Source: a virus
Length of the DNA: 22,132 nt
Strand: one strand, 5' to 3'
IMG/VR virus record: IMGVR_UViG_3300015264_000467
Coordinates: 1-22,132 of that record
The translations under genes were made by a program, and so were the position numbers. This document shows, piece by piece, positions 1-7,370 of this stretch. The stretch's first letter is position 1; every line of letters starts with the position of its first letter. The notes under the pieces were generated by a model. That model did not search any database. It worked only from the letters and a program-made list of their open reading frames with translations, and was not told where the DNA came from.

Positions 1-566
1 CTGCTCCTGACGATCTTTGCACCGTTGCAGAACTCAAATCATGGCTGCCCAACCAGGGCAACAATGACGATGTCACTCTGCAAAGCCTTATTTCCAATGC
101 CAGCCTGCAAGTGTTGCAGTACATCGATCGCCCGCACATTCTGTCGTCGGTGCTGGGCGCGCTGACGGAAAACTATGACGGCAACGGTTCCGACCGTCTC
201 TTGCCGCGCAATTTCCCCATCATTTCCGTGAGCAGCGTCAGCATCGATGGCGTGGGTATTCAGCTGGCGACAACTCCTACAACCGCAGGCTATTTGTGGG
301 ACGGCCGGCGCATTCTGCTGCGCGGCTTTCGCTTCTGCCGCGGCGTGCAGAATATCCAGCTTTCTTATGGTGCAGGCTACCCGACTGTGCCGATCGACCT
401 GAAGCAGGCAGCGATTGAGGCGTTTGCTTTGACTTATCGCCAGCGCGTGCGCATCGGCGAAAAATCCAACAGCATGGGCGGCCAGGTGACGATCTCATTC
501 GACATGAGTGATGTGCCGCCGCGTTCGATGGCCGTTTTCAGCCAGTACAGGAGGTTGGCGCTGTGA
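1..566 (+). CDS. Phage head-tail connector (gp6-like), 5' partial
   Basis: The frame is open to the left edge of the window, with codons in phase from base 3. The GTG at 111 is therefore probably internal: upstream residues read ...CTVAELKSWLPNQGNNDD... and then a helical stretch, which is the usual N-terminus of the gp6-like connector family (LEELKxxL...DDxxLxxLIxxAS). The rest contains the IDRPHIL segment, a beta-rich middle and an aromatic C-terminus, all compatible with the family. About 187 residues are visible, so little is missing. Such proteins form the ring joining the portal/capsid vertex to the tail. The stop overlaps the next GTG start (GTGA), so translation is probably coupled. 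Family assignment is from sequence pattern and operon position. Confidence 0.75.
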   Translation, partial: APDDLCTVAELKSWLPNQGNNDDVTLQSLISNASLQVLQYIDRPHILSSVLGALTENYDGNGSDRLLPRNFPIISVSSVSIDGVGIQLATTPTTAGYLWDGRRILLRGFRFCRGVQNIQLSYGAGYPTVPIDLKQAAIEAFALTYRQRVRIGEKSNSMGGQVTISFDMSDVPPRSMAVFSQYRRLAL

Positions 567-1027
567 TTAGCGTAAAGATTGACGATTCAGCCGTGCAGCA
601 ACTGCAGCAGCGGCTTGCCGGACTCGCGCCTCGTCTGGTGGCCGACGTTTATAAGGCGCTTCAGCCGCTCATTTATCAATCGCTGCGCAACGCGGTACCG
701 AAATATTTTGCGGGATCAGCGGGCAAAGGCGGTTCCAGTGACGTGCTGACCTCGCGCAGTGGCAAGCTTCTGAATTCTGTCTTGCAGTCGATTGAGACCA
801 AAGTTGATGGCCAGAGCCTGACCGTCAGCATCGGATCGAAGCTGCCGTACGCCGGTATTCACGAATATGGCGGCTTCGCCGGTCGGCGCGGGCCATATAA
901 GAAAAAAGATGGGCATCGCTCTTATATCCGACCACGGCCTTATCTGCGTCCGGCAATCAATGATCTTCAAAAGGCATTGCCTGCTCTGCTTGAGCAGGCG
1001 ATCCAGCAAGTTCAGGTGTCGGAGTGA
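563..1027 (+). CDS. HK97 gp10-like / tail completion protein
   Basis: This 154-residue protein has the layout of the HK97-gp10/gpS-like tail completion family. An N-terminal helix is rich in Gln and Leu. Then come a Ser-Gly-Lys-Leu segment (SGKLLNSVLQSI), the hallmark YAGIHEYGG near residue 100, and the Arg-Pro-rich IRPRPYLRPA before a C-terminal helix. Members bind at the neck and help join head and tail. It starts with GTG inside the connector stop and ends inside the next gene's GTG start, placing it between connector and tail terminator, the canonical siphophage position. It could be called a minor tail protein or neck protein in other schemes. Confidence 0.75.
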   Translation: MISVKIDDSAVQQLQQRLAGLAPRLVADVYKALQPLIYQSLRNAVPKYFAGSAGKGGSSDVLTSRSGKLLNSVLQSIETKVDGQSLTVSIGSKLPYAGIHEYGGFAGRRGPYKKKDGHRSYIRPRPYLRPAINDLQKALPALLEQAIQQVQVSE

Positions 1028-1476
1028 TTTTTCCCCGCGAGCAAATTTATTCCGCGTTGTTCTCCACGTTGCAGAGCGCGCTCCTAACGCCGGCTGGTCC
1101 GTTTAAAACGGTCAGCCGGCGCTGGCAGGATCCATCGCAGCTTTCGCCCGCGGACCGTCCGTCGTTGTACCAGGTGCAGAAGGACGAACTCACAGGCACC
1201 AGCGTGAATGGTCTTCCCATCCACGCCAGATTGGCGGTGGATCTTGTGTTGTACACCGCGGGTGACAGCGAACCAAATTCGGTCCCGTCCACCGAACTGA
1301 ATGCGCTGTTGGATGCAGTGGAAGCGGCCATTCGCAGCGCGACGCCGGGGATAGCGCAGTCGCTGGGTGGCAAGGTTTCGCACTGCCGCATTGAGGGGAA
1401 GATTGAGATCGTCGAAAACGTTGTTGGCTCCATGGCTCTCGCCGTTGTGCCCATAGAAATTCTCACCACCGCTTAG
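1024..1476 (+). CDS. Tail terminator-like protein
   Basis: This is a 150-residue protein directly after the gp10-like gene, starting with GTG in a 4-base overlap. It begins with an amphipathic helix containing LFSTLQSALL and has the pattern RPSLYQVQKDE followed by a beta strand (ARLAVDLVLYT). It ends with IEGKIEIVE and a hydrophobic strand, AVVPIEILTT. This helix-plus-beta-sheet plan, the RPAxYxxE-like motif and the position before the major tail protein fit the tail terminator / minor tail protein U-type family, which caps the finished tail tube and lets it join the head. The function rests on position and pattern, not on a strong catalytic motif. An 88-base gap with a GGGAG/CTCCC hairpin (1526-1546) and the Shine-Dalgarno AAGGAG separate it from the major tail gene. 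Confidence 0.6.
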   Translation: MIFPREQIYSALFSTLQSALLTPAGPFKTVSRRWQDPSQLSPADRPSLYQVQKDELTGTSVNGLPIHARLAVDLVLYTAGDSEPNSVPSTELNALLDAVEAAIRSATPGIAQSLGGKVSHCRIEGKIEIVENVVGSMALAVVPIEILTTA

Positions 1477-1564
1477 ACACCACATCCAGTTCACAAACCG
1501 CAGTCGTTCCGCGGCTTCAATTTATGGGAGTGCAGGACCGGCTCCCCAAAAGGAGAAAGAAAAA

Positions 1565-2317
1565 ATGTTTGAATTTGGCGCAGGTACCTTGTGGGGCTTT
1601 CCCGTAGGCGGCAATACCGCTGCGAACCCCACTCCCATGAAATTCGGAACGCTGCAGGATGTTTCGCTCGATATCTCGGGCGACGTCAAGCAGCTTTACG
1701 GACAGAAACAGTTTCCTGAGGCCGTGGCCCGGGGAAAATGCAAGATCACCGGCAAGTCAAAGTTTGCCGCCATCAACGGCAAAATGCTGAACGACTTGTT
1801 CTTCGGCCAGACGATGCCCGTCGGCATGAAACAGGTGTCTCTTGATGAATCTCACGCCATCCCCGCAACGCCTTTCCAGGTGACGATTGTCCCGCCAAAC
1901 TCCGGCGTGTTTGTGCAGGATTGGGGAGTACGTTACGCGGCCACCGGGCTTCCATTTACCCGCGTTGCTTCTGGCCCCGTGGTGGGACAGTATTCCGTCA
2001 CTGCAGGCGGTGTTTACACGTTTGCATCGGCGGATAACGTCGCTGGCGCTGTAGCTCTTATCAGTTACACATACTCGCTTGCGGCTGTCGGATCACAGCT
2101 CAATATCACCAATCAACTCATGGGCTTCGCGCCGACCATCCAGGTGCTATTGGAAAACGTGTACAACGGAAACCAGTTCAACGTGCTGCTGTATTCGGTG
2201 GTGGCGTCGAAGCTCAGCTTTGCTACTAAGCAGGAAGACTTCATCATCCCTGAGTTTGACTTTGAGGCCTTTGCCAATGCCGCCGGCCAGGTCATCGACA
2301 TGTATTCCAACGAATAG
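1565..2317 (+). CDS. Major tail tube protein
   Basis: The ATG is preceded by a strong AAGGAGAAAG ribosome site. The 250-residue protein has a Gly-rich N-terminus, a segment typical of tail-tube proteins near residues 28-75 (LQDVSLDISGD, then KLYG-like and FAAINGKMLND), and a C-terminal strand-rich part ending FEAFANAAGQVIDMYSNE. It would polymerise into the tail tube. Residues about 94-174 look like an inserted small beta domain (VVGQYSVTAGGVYTFASAD...ISYTYS) that recurs in the tail-tip protein of this same phage. It is the only gene here bracketed by a strong ribosome site and an immediate terminator, fitting the high expression of a main structural protein. Confidence is high for tail role, good for major tail protein. 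Confidence 0.75.
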   Translation: MFEFGAGTLWGFPVGGNTAANPTPMKFGTLQDVSLDISGDVKQLYGQKQFPEAVARGKCKITGKSKFAAINGKMLNDLFFGQTMPVGMKQVSLDESHAIPATPFQVTIVPPNSGVFVQDWGVRYAATGLPFTRVASGPVVGQYSVTAGGVYTFASADNVAGAVALISYTYSLAAVGSQLNITNQLMGFAPTIQVLLENVYNGNQFNVLLYSVVASKLSFATKQEDFIIPEFDFEAFANAAGQVIDMYSNE

Positions 2318-2329
2318 CTCTCTCCAAGT

Positions 2330-2363
2330 GCGGGCCGGGCTCCTTGCCGCACCCGCTTTTTTT
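2330..2363 (+). terminator. Intrinsic terminator after the major tail gene
   Basis: The stem GCGGG (2330-2334) pairs with CCCGC (2352-2356), with an inner CGG/CCG pairing and an eight-base loop, followed at once by seven T residues (2357-2363). It lies 13 bases past the major tail stop. It probably acts as a partial terminator that lowers expression of the chaperones and downstream genes relative to the tube protein. Confidence 0.65.
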
Positions 2364-2400
2364 ATACAACGGCTTTGCCAATTTCTATCAGGAGGAAATC

Positions 2401-2712
2401 ATGCTTAAGCAGCAAACTGTCCCCACATCGCTGGGACAACTTACGGTCTCATCGCTCACGCTCGGTGAGTTGCGCCAGCTGGATTCGTTGTTCCAGGAAA
2501 AACCGTCCGCCGAAAATTCCGGGCTGGCTTCCTTGCTCCGGTATTTGCCGGTAATCCAGAATGCCGTAAGAAAAGTCCACCAGGACCTGACCGCAGAGCA
2601 GCTCGAGAGCGGCCTCACCTTTGACGACTTCACTGTTCTTTTCAATGCCATGCTTGAGGTGTCCGGACTCAAGAAGGCGACCGCGGGGGAACCGATTCCG
2701 GTACCGGTATAG
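2401..2712 (+). CDS. Tail assembly chaperone (G-like)
   Basis: The start is ATG 2401, chosen because AGGAGG lies just upstream (about 2391-2396); an earlier in-frame start at 2344 lies inside the terminator and is rejected. The 103-residue protein is mostly helical with a Leu-rich core (SSLTLGELRQLDSLFQ, then LLRYLPVIQNAV). It sits between the major tail gene and the tape measure, where siphophages keep the G/GT chaperone pair. These coat the tape measure protein before the tube polymerises. The last 18 codons overlap an open -1 frame that continues into the T-like partner. Confidence 0.7.
   Translation: MLKQQTVPTSLGQLTVSSLTLGELRQLDSLFQEKPSAENSGLASLLRYLPVIQNAVRKVHQDLTAEQLESGLTFDDFTVLFNAMLEVSGLKKATAGEPIPVPV
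2683..2691 (+). promoter_or_regulatory. Candidate -1 ribosomal frameshift site
   Basis: The -1 frame of the G-like gene is open only from 2658 to beyond 2712, so a slip must happen there. The only homopolymer is five G residues at 2685-2689 (gcG GGG GAA). A tRNA on GGG can re-pair perfectly one base back. The following codon re-pairs poorly (GAA to GGA), so this is not a textbook XXXYYYZ heptamer. A short TGGCC/GGCCA hairpin lies at 2718-2737. The frame relation is seen; the exact slip position is inference. Confidence 0.45.
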
Positions 2713-2993
2713 CCGATTGGCCGTTTGTTTTTGGCCACGTCGCCACCGCTACCGGATGGACCATGCGCGAGATCGAGCAGCTGACTTTGTGGGAACTGAA
2801 CGACCTGATGGCTTACTGGAAAGACTATCCGCCCACTCACGTGCTGGTGGCGGCTTACCTGATGGGCGGCAAGGGAAAAGGGGCCGGCAAGAATCGGCGC
2901 CAGGCTGCCGGACACTTTGATGAACTCACGCAGGCCGTGTCTTTCGCCGGCGGAAGCGTCAGCAAAAAACTTCCGCAGATCTATAAGACATAA
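2688..2993 (+). CDS. Tail assembly chaperone, T-like part (made by -1 frameshift)
   Basis: The first ATG in this frame is at 2763, but protein-like sequence clearly begins upstream. Codons from about 2709 read IADWPFVFGHVATATGW and run into TMREIEQLTLWELNDLMAYW, the arrangement seen in GT-type chaperones (an aromatic segment followed by GWT.EEI..LTL..L..L..YW). No ATG, GTG or TTG in frame precedes this block, so it is best made as a -1 frameshift extension of the gene starting at 2401, giving a fusion of roughly 197 residues. The C-terminus is basic and Gly-rich (GGKGKGAGKNRR) and ends at 2993. In lambda the T domain recruits tail tube protein to the tape measure; the same job is inferred here. 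The start coordinate assumes slippage in the G run. Confidence 0.65.
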   Translation, partial: GTDSGTGIADWPFVFGHVATATGWTMREIEQLTLWELNDLMAYWKDYPPTHVLVAAYLMGGKGKGAGKNRRQAAGHFDELTQAVSFAGGSVSKKLPQIYKT

Positions 2994-3071
2994 CTTTTTA
3001 AAGCATAACTCGCTCACGGCAGGATGGAGCTCTTTAGAATGTACGTTTGATTGGTGTAACTAATTTTGATC

Positions 3072-3101
3072 TTTACAACCGGTGAAACGTTCCATTAGTA
3101 T
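3072..3101 (+). promoter_or_regulatory. Candidate sigma-70 promoter of the lipoprotein moron
   Basis: TTTACA (3072-3077, five of six to the -35 consensus) is followed by an 18-base spacer and TAGTAT (3096-3101, four of six to the -10 consensus). It lies 27 bases before the lipoprotein ATG in a 135-base, relatively AT-rich gap, unlike the tight packing of the tail genes. Confidence 0.45.
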
Positions 3102-3128
3102 CTCGCAGTTCCCGAGGAGAGTTGCTCA

Positions 3129-3806
3129 ATGCGCAAGGCGGTCGTACTGTTACTGTTTGTCTTATTGGGGTGTTCCGGCAACAAGTTGGATCAGAATACC
3201 GCCGAGGGATTGATGAAGCGTATTCTATTGTCCAACCCGGCCAGGTTTAGCCTCGATGTGGGCCGGGTTGGGACCCAGTGCCCCTACCTGAATTACAAAG
3301 GTCAGCAAGCGGAACTGCCCCTCGACCTAACGCCTCAATCGCAGCCCACTACCGTCTTTGCCGAGAGCGCCGGATACATCACAGTGAACGCGGACGGGAA
3401 TGGATTTTGGAAGGTCGCTTTGACGGACTCAGGCAAGAAGCTCCTTCAGGAAAGTGGCGGGAAGCACCTCAGCAATGCCGCACTGAACGGGTGTGACTAC
3501 GAAACCGATTTTCTCAACGTTGCTGTACCGGAACTGGTCAAGGTGACCGCAATCACCCCTGACGAAAATTCTACTGAAATCGCCTTTGTATGGAAATGGA
3601 ATGTGACCGATCTCGGAAAAGGGTTGCGCCAGGATGGAAAATTTTATTCCATGCTGGCTCCGCCACAGCGCGAAAGAATGCAGCGCTCTATTAACCATAT
3701 TGACTTTGGTTTCCAAAAGATCCCGCTTCCCGTGCCTCCGGAAGGCTTCACCGCAACCGGCAACGTTCGCGTGAGAAAAGGCGAAAACGGCTGGGGCCCC
3801 GCATAA
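3129..3806 (+). CDS. Putative lipoprotein, moron within the tail operon
   Basis: The 225-residue product begins with a lipoprotein signal peptide: Arg-Lys, a Leu/Val core and the lipobox LLGC with Cys15 as the lipidation site. It has an internal IAFVWKWN strand and ends in a basic stretch (VRVRKGENGWGPA). I do not recognise the mature domain. The ATG has GAGGAG about 9 bases upstream. The gene carries its own candidate promoter and a strong terminator, and sits between the chaperones and tape measure, where phages do not normally encode an envelope protein. That is the classic moron layout: a gene expressed from the prophage independently of lytic transcription. A plausible role is superinfection exclusion or host fitness, but this is inference only. 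Confidence 0.65.
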   Translation: MRKAVVLLLFVLLGCSGNKLDQNTAEGLMKRILLSNPARFSLDVGRVGTQCPYLNYKGQQAELPLDLTPQSQPTTVFAESAGYITVNADGNGFWKVALTDSGKKLLQESGGKHLSNAALNGCDYETDFLNVAVPELVKVTAITPDENSTEIAFVWKWNVTDLGKGLRQDGKFYSMLAPPQRERMQRSINHIDFGFQKIPLPVPPEGFTATGNVRVRKGENGWGPA

Positions 3807-3824
3807 GAAATCTCATTCCTAACG

Positions 3825-3849
3825 AAAGCAGCCTTCGGGCTGCTTTTTT
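3825..3849 (+). terminator. Intrinsic terminator closing the moron
   Basis: A nine-base stem, AAAGCAGCC (3825-3833) with GGCTGCTTT (3838-3846), is closed by a TTCG tetraloop, with the T run continuing to 3849. It begins 18 bases past the lipoprotein stop. Downstream tail genes must be read through it, or need anti-termination. Confidence 0.85.
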
Positions 3850-3883
3850 ATTGGTCACGAAATCTGTCTGGAGAACCAAGCGC

Positions 3884-5728
3884 ATGTCCGAAATCATCAA
3901 CATCGAGATACAGGCCGATCAATCGGGAGCCGAAGAAGCTCTCCAGCAGGTCAACAATTCGCTGAAGGAAGGAAAAGAAGCCGCCGAAGCACTGAGCCAT
4001 GTTCTTGATGGCGACCTGGCGGACGCTTTCAAGTCCCTGGGCGAACTGGGCAAGACGCTGGGAGTCACGCTCGATCTCGCATTTAGCCCGGCTGAAATCA
4101 TCGCGTTTGTTCAGGTCATTGCCGATGTAACCGACAAGCTGAGCAAGCTGATCGCAGACACCTTCATCTATACCGACGAGCAAAAGGCCCTGGATGCCCA
4201 GATCAAATCGTCAAATCTAGTTATCGCGGGTTATGCAACGGATATCAAGAAGCTGGACGATGAATTCGAGAAGATGGGTAAGACCGCGTCGCAGAAGACC
4301 GCGATCGATATCGCAAAGCTGAAGTCCGAATTGAAAGCCGCCAGCGAGGCAGTGTTTACGCTCACGGGAGACCTGAGGCAGGCGAAAGAGAACGCTGGGG
4401 ATCGCAACCTCATTAATGCGCTGGGCAACGCAAACGCCATACCAGGTTTGAATGACATGCTCGGAGTGGCGCAACAGCATCTAAAACTCCTTCTCGCCCA
4501 GATGCGCAATCTCAAAGAGGCGTTCCGGGAGCAGCACGCCGCCGAATCAGAAGTAAATGCTGAAGCACAGAAGAGTAAGGCGGCATTCGAAAAAGCGCAG
4601 AACGATAAAGTTAATACCGTAAATACGACCACCACGGCCATTATTGCAATTGACGAAAAGGGCAACCAGCAAACAATGGCGGCAGATTTTGCCGCAATCA
4701 AAGCGGAGAACGATGTTGTCATCAAAGCCTCGAATCAGCAACTCCAGACATGGGATGAAGGCTACAAAGGCCAAATCGAAGTCGCCAAGATCGCCAGCGA
4801 AACCAAAATCCAGCTGATCACGCAGGACTTTGAAAAGGGCAAGATCACGCAGCAGCAGGAAATCGCACTGATCGCCAAAGCGAAACAGGATGAGCTTCAA
4901 CTGGAGATCTTCTATCAGCAAAAGCGGCAGGCGCTTTGGGACAATGATCCGAAGAAAGTCCAGGAAATCCAGAACCAGATAAACAAGATCAAGGCACAGG
5001 GCGAGTTGGTTGCGGCCAAAGCGCAGACTGACAGTCTGCGGTTGCAGCAAAAAAATCTCGACCAATTTTTCTCCAGGGCCAAGAGCGCCATGGATCAATC
5101 CATCAGCGGCTTTCTCAAGGGGACTGAGAGTTTTGCTAAAGCCTGGCAAAACATGTGGGCGGACATGGTGGTTTCCATGGTGCAGAAGCTGGCAGACATG
5201 ATGCTGAAGTGGATTGAGCATCACGTAGCCATGCTGGTGATACATACCACAGAAAAAGAAGGCGAGGTAGCAGCGGACGCTTCCGCGGCGGCCGAATCAA
5301 AAGGGATCAGCCTGGCTGATGCTATCGCCAAGATTCACCACAGCGCGGCAGCAGCAGCCTCGCGAGTGTACGAAGCGGAAGCGCCTCTTGGACCGGTTAT
5401 CGCCGGACTGCTGGCTGCTGGAACCTATACGGCTGTGCTGGGTTTTGGGGCAATGGCATCCGCCGAGAGCGGCCAATACTACGTCCCGAACAATCAGCTC
5501 ACCATGCTGCACCCCCAAGAGATGGTGCTGCCGGCGGGAATCGCCAACCAGATGCGCAGCGTTATTGGCGGTGGCGGTGACGGGAGCGGCGGCTCCGGCG
5601 TGACCGTGGTCGTGAATCACTCTGTCAGTGCGGTAGATGCTGCTTCATTCCAGGGCCACATTCGCCGGCACGGCAACATGATCGCCAATGAGGTAACGCG
5701 GGCGCTCAAGCGGAAAGGAGTCAGATGA
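3884..5728 (+). CDS. Tail tape measure protein
   Basis: I prefer ATG 3884 (GGAGA 10-15 bases upstream) over TTG 3851, which abuts the terminator. The 614-residue protein starts with a charged beta/helix segment (IINIEIQADQSGAEEALQQ), then long Ala/Lys/Gln/Glu-rich coiled-coil helices through about residue 400, then FLKGTESFAKAWQNMWADM, typical of the tape measure C-terminal helical part. A Gly/Ala-rich hydrophobic stretch follows near residues 505-535, then YYVPNNQLTMLHPQEMVLP, a motif common at the end of phage tail length proteins. It would set tail length and be ejected at infection. By the usual 1.5 angstrom per residue, the tail would be about 90 nm. The stop overlaps the next ATG (ATGA). 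Confidence 0.85.
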   Translation: MSEIINIEIQADQSGAEEALQQVNNSLKEGKEAAEALSHVLDGDLADAFKSLGELGKTLGVTLDLAFSPAEIIAFVQVIADVTDKLSKLIADTFIYTDEQKALDAQIKSSNLVIAGYATDIKKLDDEFEKMGKTASQKTAIDIAKLKSELKAASEAVFTLTGDLRQAKENAGDRNLINALGNANAIPGLNDMLGVAQQHLKLLLAQMRNLKEAFREQHAAESEVNAEAQKSKAAFEKAQNDKVNTVNTTTTAIIAIDEKGNQQTMAADFAAIKAENDVVIKASNQQLQTWDEGYKGQIEVAKIASETKIQLITQDFEKGKITQQQEIALIAKAKQDELQLEIFYQQKRQALWDNDPKKVQEIQNQINKIKAQGELVAAKAQTDSLRLQQKNLDQFFSRAKSAMDQSISGFLKGTESFAKAWQNMWADMVVSMVQKLADMMLKWIEHHVAMLVIHTTEKEGEVAADASAAAESKGISLADAIAKIHHSAAAAASRVYEAEAPLGPVIAGLLAAGTYTAVLGFGAMASAESGQYYVPNNQLTMLHPQEMVLPAGIANQMRSVIGGGGDGSGGSGVTVVVNHSVSAVDAASFQGHIRRHGNMIANEVTRALKRKGVR

Positions 5729-6390
5729 GCAACCTTCTCTTTCCAAAAATTCGCGGGCTCGGCTGGAGTATCACGAAGAATCCCACGTTCGCGACAGAAA
5801 TCCAATCCTCACTCGCCGGTCGCGAAGTCAGGGTGCAGAACTTTCAGAACCCAATCTGGGAGTTCACCCTGGCTTATGAATATCTGTTGAACGATCCTCG
5901 ATCCAGAGACGAAAACGAGCAGACGCCACTGGAAACGCTGATTGGCTTCTTTCTAGCACGGGGCGGGCAGTTCGATGATTTTCTCTTGAACGAAAGCGAC
6001 CTAACCGGCCGGTTGGAAGATTCGGTTTTCTCCGGCCAGCCCATCGGCACGGGAGACGGAGTAACAAAGACGTTTCAGCTTGTGCGTAACTTCGGCGGAT
6101 TTCTTGAGGCTTGCCAGAACCCAGCGAACCAGGCGGCGACGATCTATGTGAGCGGACGTACGCCGCCCCTTCAGGTTCAGGGCACGGATTACACCATCGC
6201 CCTGGGACTGGTGACGTTTACCGCAGCTCCGGCGAACGGCGCCGCGATCACGGCAGACTTTACTTTTCTGCATCGTGTCCGCTTCGATACTGGAACATCG
6301 CGCAGCGGAAAAGAAGGAATCGAGCTCTCGAATTTCTACTTCAACCTTTACGAGTGCAAGGAAGTGCAGTTGATTTCAGTTAGAAAATAA
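5725..6390 (+). CDS. DUF2460 distal tail protein
   Basis: A 221-residue protein starting in the tape measure stop codon. The N-terminus LLFPKIRGLGWSITKNPTF..., then EVRVQNFQNPIWEF and a conserved GDGVTKTFQLVR segment, and a C-terminal RVRFDTGTSR followed by LYECKEVQL, match the DUF2460 family well. In the Rhodobacter capsulatus gene transfer agent the homologue follows the tape measure and forms the distal tail ring that receives the hub. Length and position are as expected. After the stop the operon is interrupted by an inverted repeat. Confidence 0.85.
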   Translation: MSNLLFPKIRGLGWSITKNPTFATEIQSSLAGREVRVQNFQNPIWEFTLAYEYLLNDPRSRDENEQTPLETLIGFFLARGGQFDDFLLNESDLTGRLEDSVFSGQPIGTGDGVTKTFQLVRNFGGFLEACQNPANQAATIYVSGRTPPLQVQGTDYTIALGLVTFTAAPANGAAITADFTFLHRVRFDTGTSRSGKEGIELSNFYFNLYECKEVQLISVRK

Positions 6391-6397
6391 ATCGTTT

Positions 6398-6484
6398 TTT
6401 ACCACAAAGGACACGAAGGATCACAAAGGTGCTTCGCTCACGAGCCACAAACCCTCGTGTTCCTTTGTGTCCTTTGTGGTTAAA
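6398..6484. repeat. Imperfect inverted repeat inside the tail operon
   Basis: The left arm (6398-6430, with ACCACAAAGGACACGAAGGA) and right arm (6451-6484) are inverted copies of about 33 bases with four mismatches, around a 20-base loop. The same kind of palindrome is dispersed in intergenic spaces of many Acidobacteriota-like genomes. It lies between two structural genes and its right end supplies the AAAGG used as ribosome site by the next gene. Confidence 0.8.
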
Positions 6485-6492
6485 GGTTTGCT

Positions 6493-7359
6493 ATGAAAAC
6501 ACCGACAAATATCGGCGGCAACAATTTAGTTACGTGGCTCCAGAGCGCAACAGAAATCCGCATGGCAGACCTCTACACCATCACTCTCAAGAGCGGCACG
6601 GCGTTGCGCTACACAACCTGGGACGCGAACCTGACGGTGCTGGGAAACACGTTCCTGACGGGCCCGCCGAATATTGCTCGATCGGCGATAGAAGAGAAGC
6701 TTGGCATGGACGTGGCGACGCTGGAGATCACGATCGAAGCCAGCCTGTCCGACACGCTCAATGGCATGCCGATTCTCCAGGCTATTGGCCAGGGCTTTTT
6801 TGACGGCGCAGCGTTTCGAATCGACCGCCTGTTCATGGATTCTGCTTCGAACCAGATTGGCACGGTGTTGAGGTTTTCCGGCTTCATCGGCGCCCTGGAC
6901 GAACTCACGCGCTCATCCGCCAAGCTGACCGTCAACGCCGGCACGGCCTACCTGAGCATGCAACTTCCGGCGCTCATCCTGCAGCCAGGCTGCACGAATA
7001 CGCTCTTCGATGCGCGCTGCGGATTGGCGAAAACCAGTTTTGCCGACAGCCTTGTGGTCCAGGCGGGAAGCACTGCCAACAAGATCATCACAACCTCGGC
7101 ACGGCCGGATGGCTATTTCGACAATGGCCAGCTTGTATTCACCAGCGGCCCGAACAATGGACTGGTGAAAGCTGTCCGCCAATACCAGGGCGGATTGATG
7201 TCGTTCAATTCTCCGCTGCCGTTCGCGCCCAACGCGGGGGACACTCTCACTGCCTACCCGGGTTGCGACAAGAGACAAGTCACCTGCTCCGGAAAGTTTG
7301 CCAACCTGGTGAACTTTGAAGGCTTTCCTTACGTGCCTGCACCGGAAACTGCAATCTAG
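6493..7359 (+). CDS. DUF2163 tail hub protein
   Basis: A 288-residue protein of the DUF2163 / phage BR0599-type family. The N-terminal block (LVTWLQSATEIRMADLYTITL...), ARSAIEEKLGMDVATLEI, and the C-terminal YPGCDKRQVTCSGKFANLVN with NFEGFPYVP are diagnostic. It contains exactly four cysteines (167, 176, 258, 265) in two pairs. Related hub proteins (lambda gpL, the gene transfer agent hub) bind an iron-sulfur cluster, so cluster binding is a reasonable inference. It would form the hub between the DUF2460 ring and the tail-tip protein. The start is ATG 6493; the only ribosome-site-like element is AAAGG at the end of the preceding repeat. Confidence 0.85.
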   Translation: MKTPTNIGGNNLVTWLQSATEIRMADLYTITLKSGTALRYTTWDANLTVLGNTFLTGPPNIARSAIEEKLGMDVATLEITIEASLSDTLNGMPILQAIGQGFFDGAAFRIDRLFMDSASNQIGTVLRFSGFIGALDELTRSSAKLTVNAGTAYLSMQLPALILQPGCTNTLFDARCGLAKTSFADSLVVQAGSTANKIITTSARPDGYFDNGQLVFTSGPNNGLVKAVRQYQGGLMSFNSPLPFAPNAGDTLTAYPGCDKRQVTCSGKFANLVNFEGFPYVPAPETAI

Positions 7360-7370
7360 GAGGATGGCAA

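Noticed and set aside
4547-5245. 232-codon minus-strand ORF
   Set aside because: It is antisense to the coiled-coil region of the tape measure gene; low complexity and no ribosome site.
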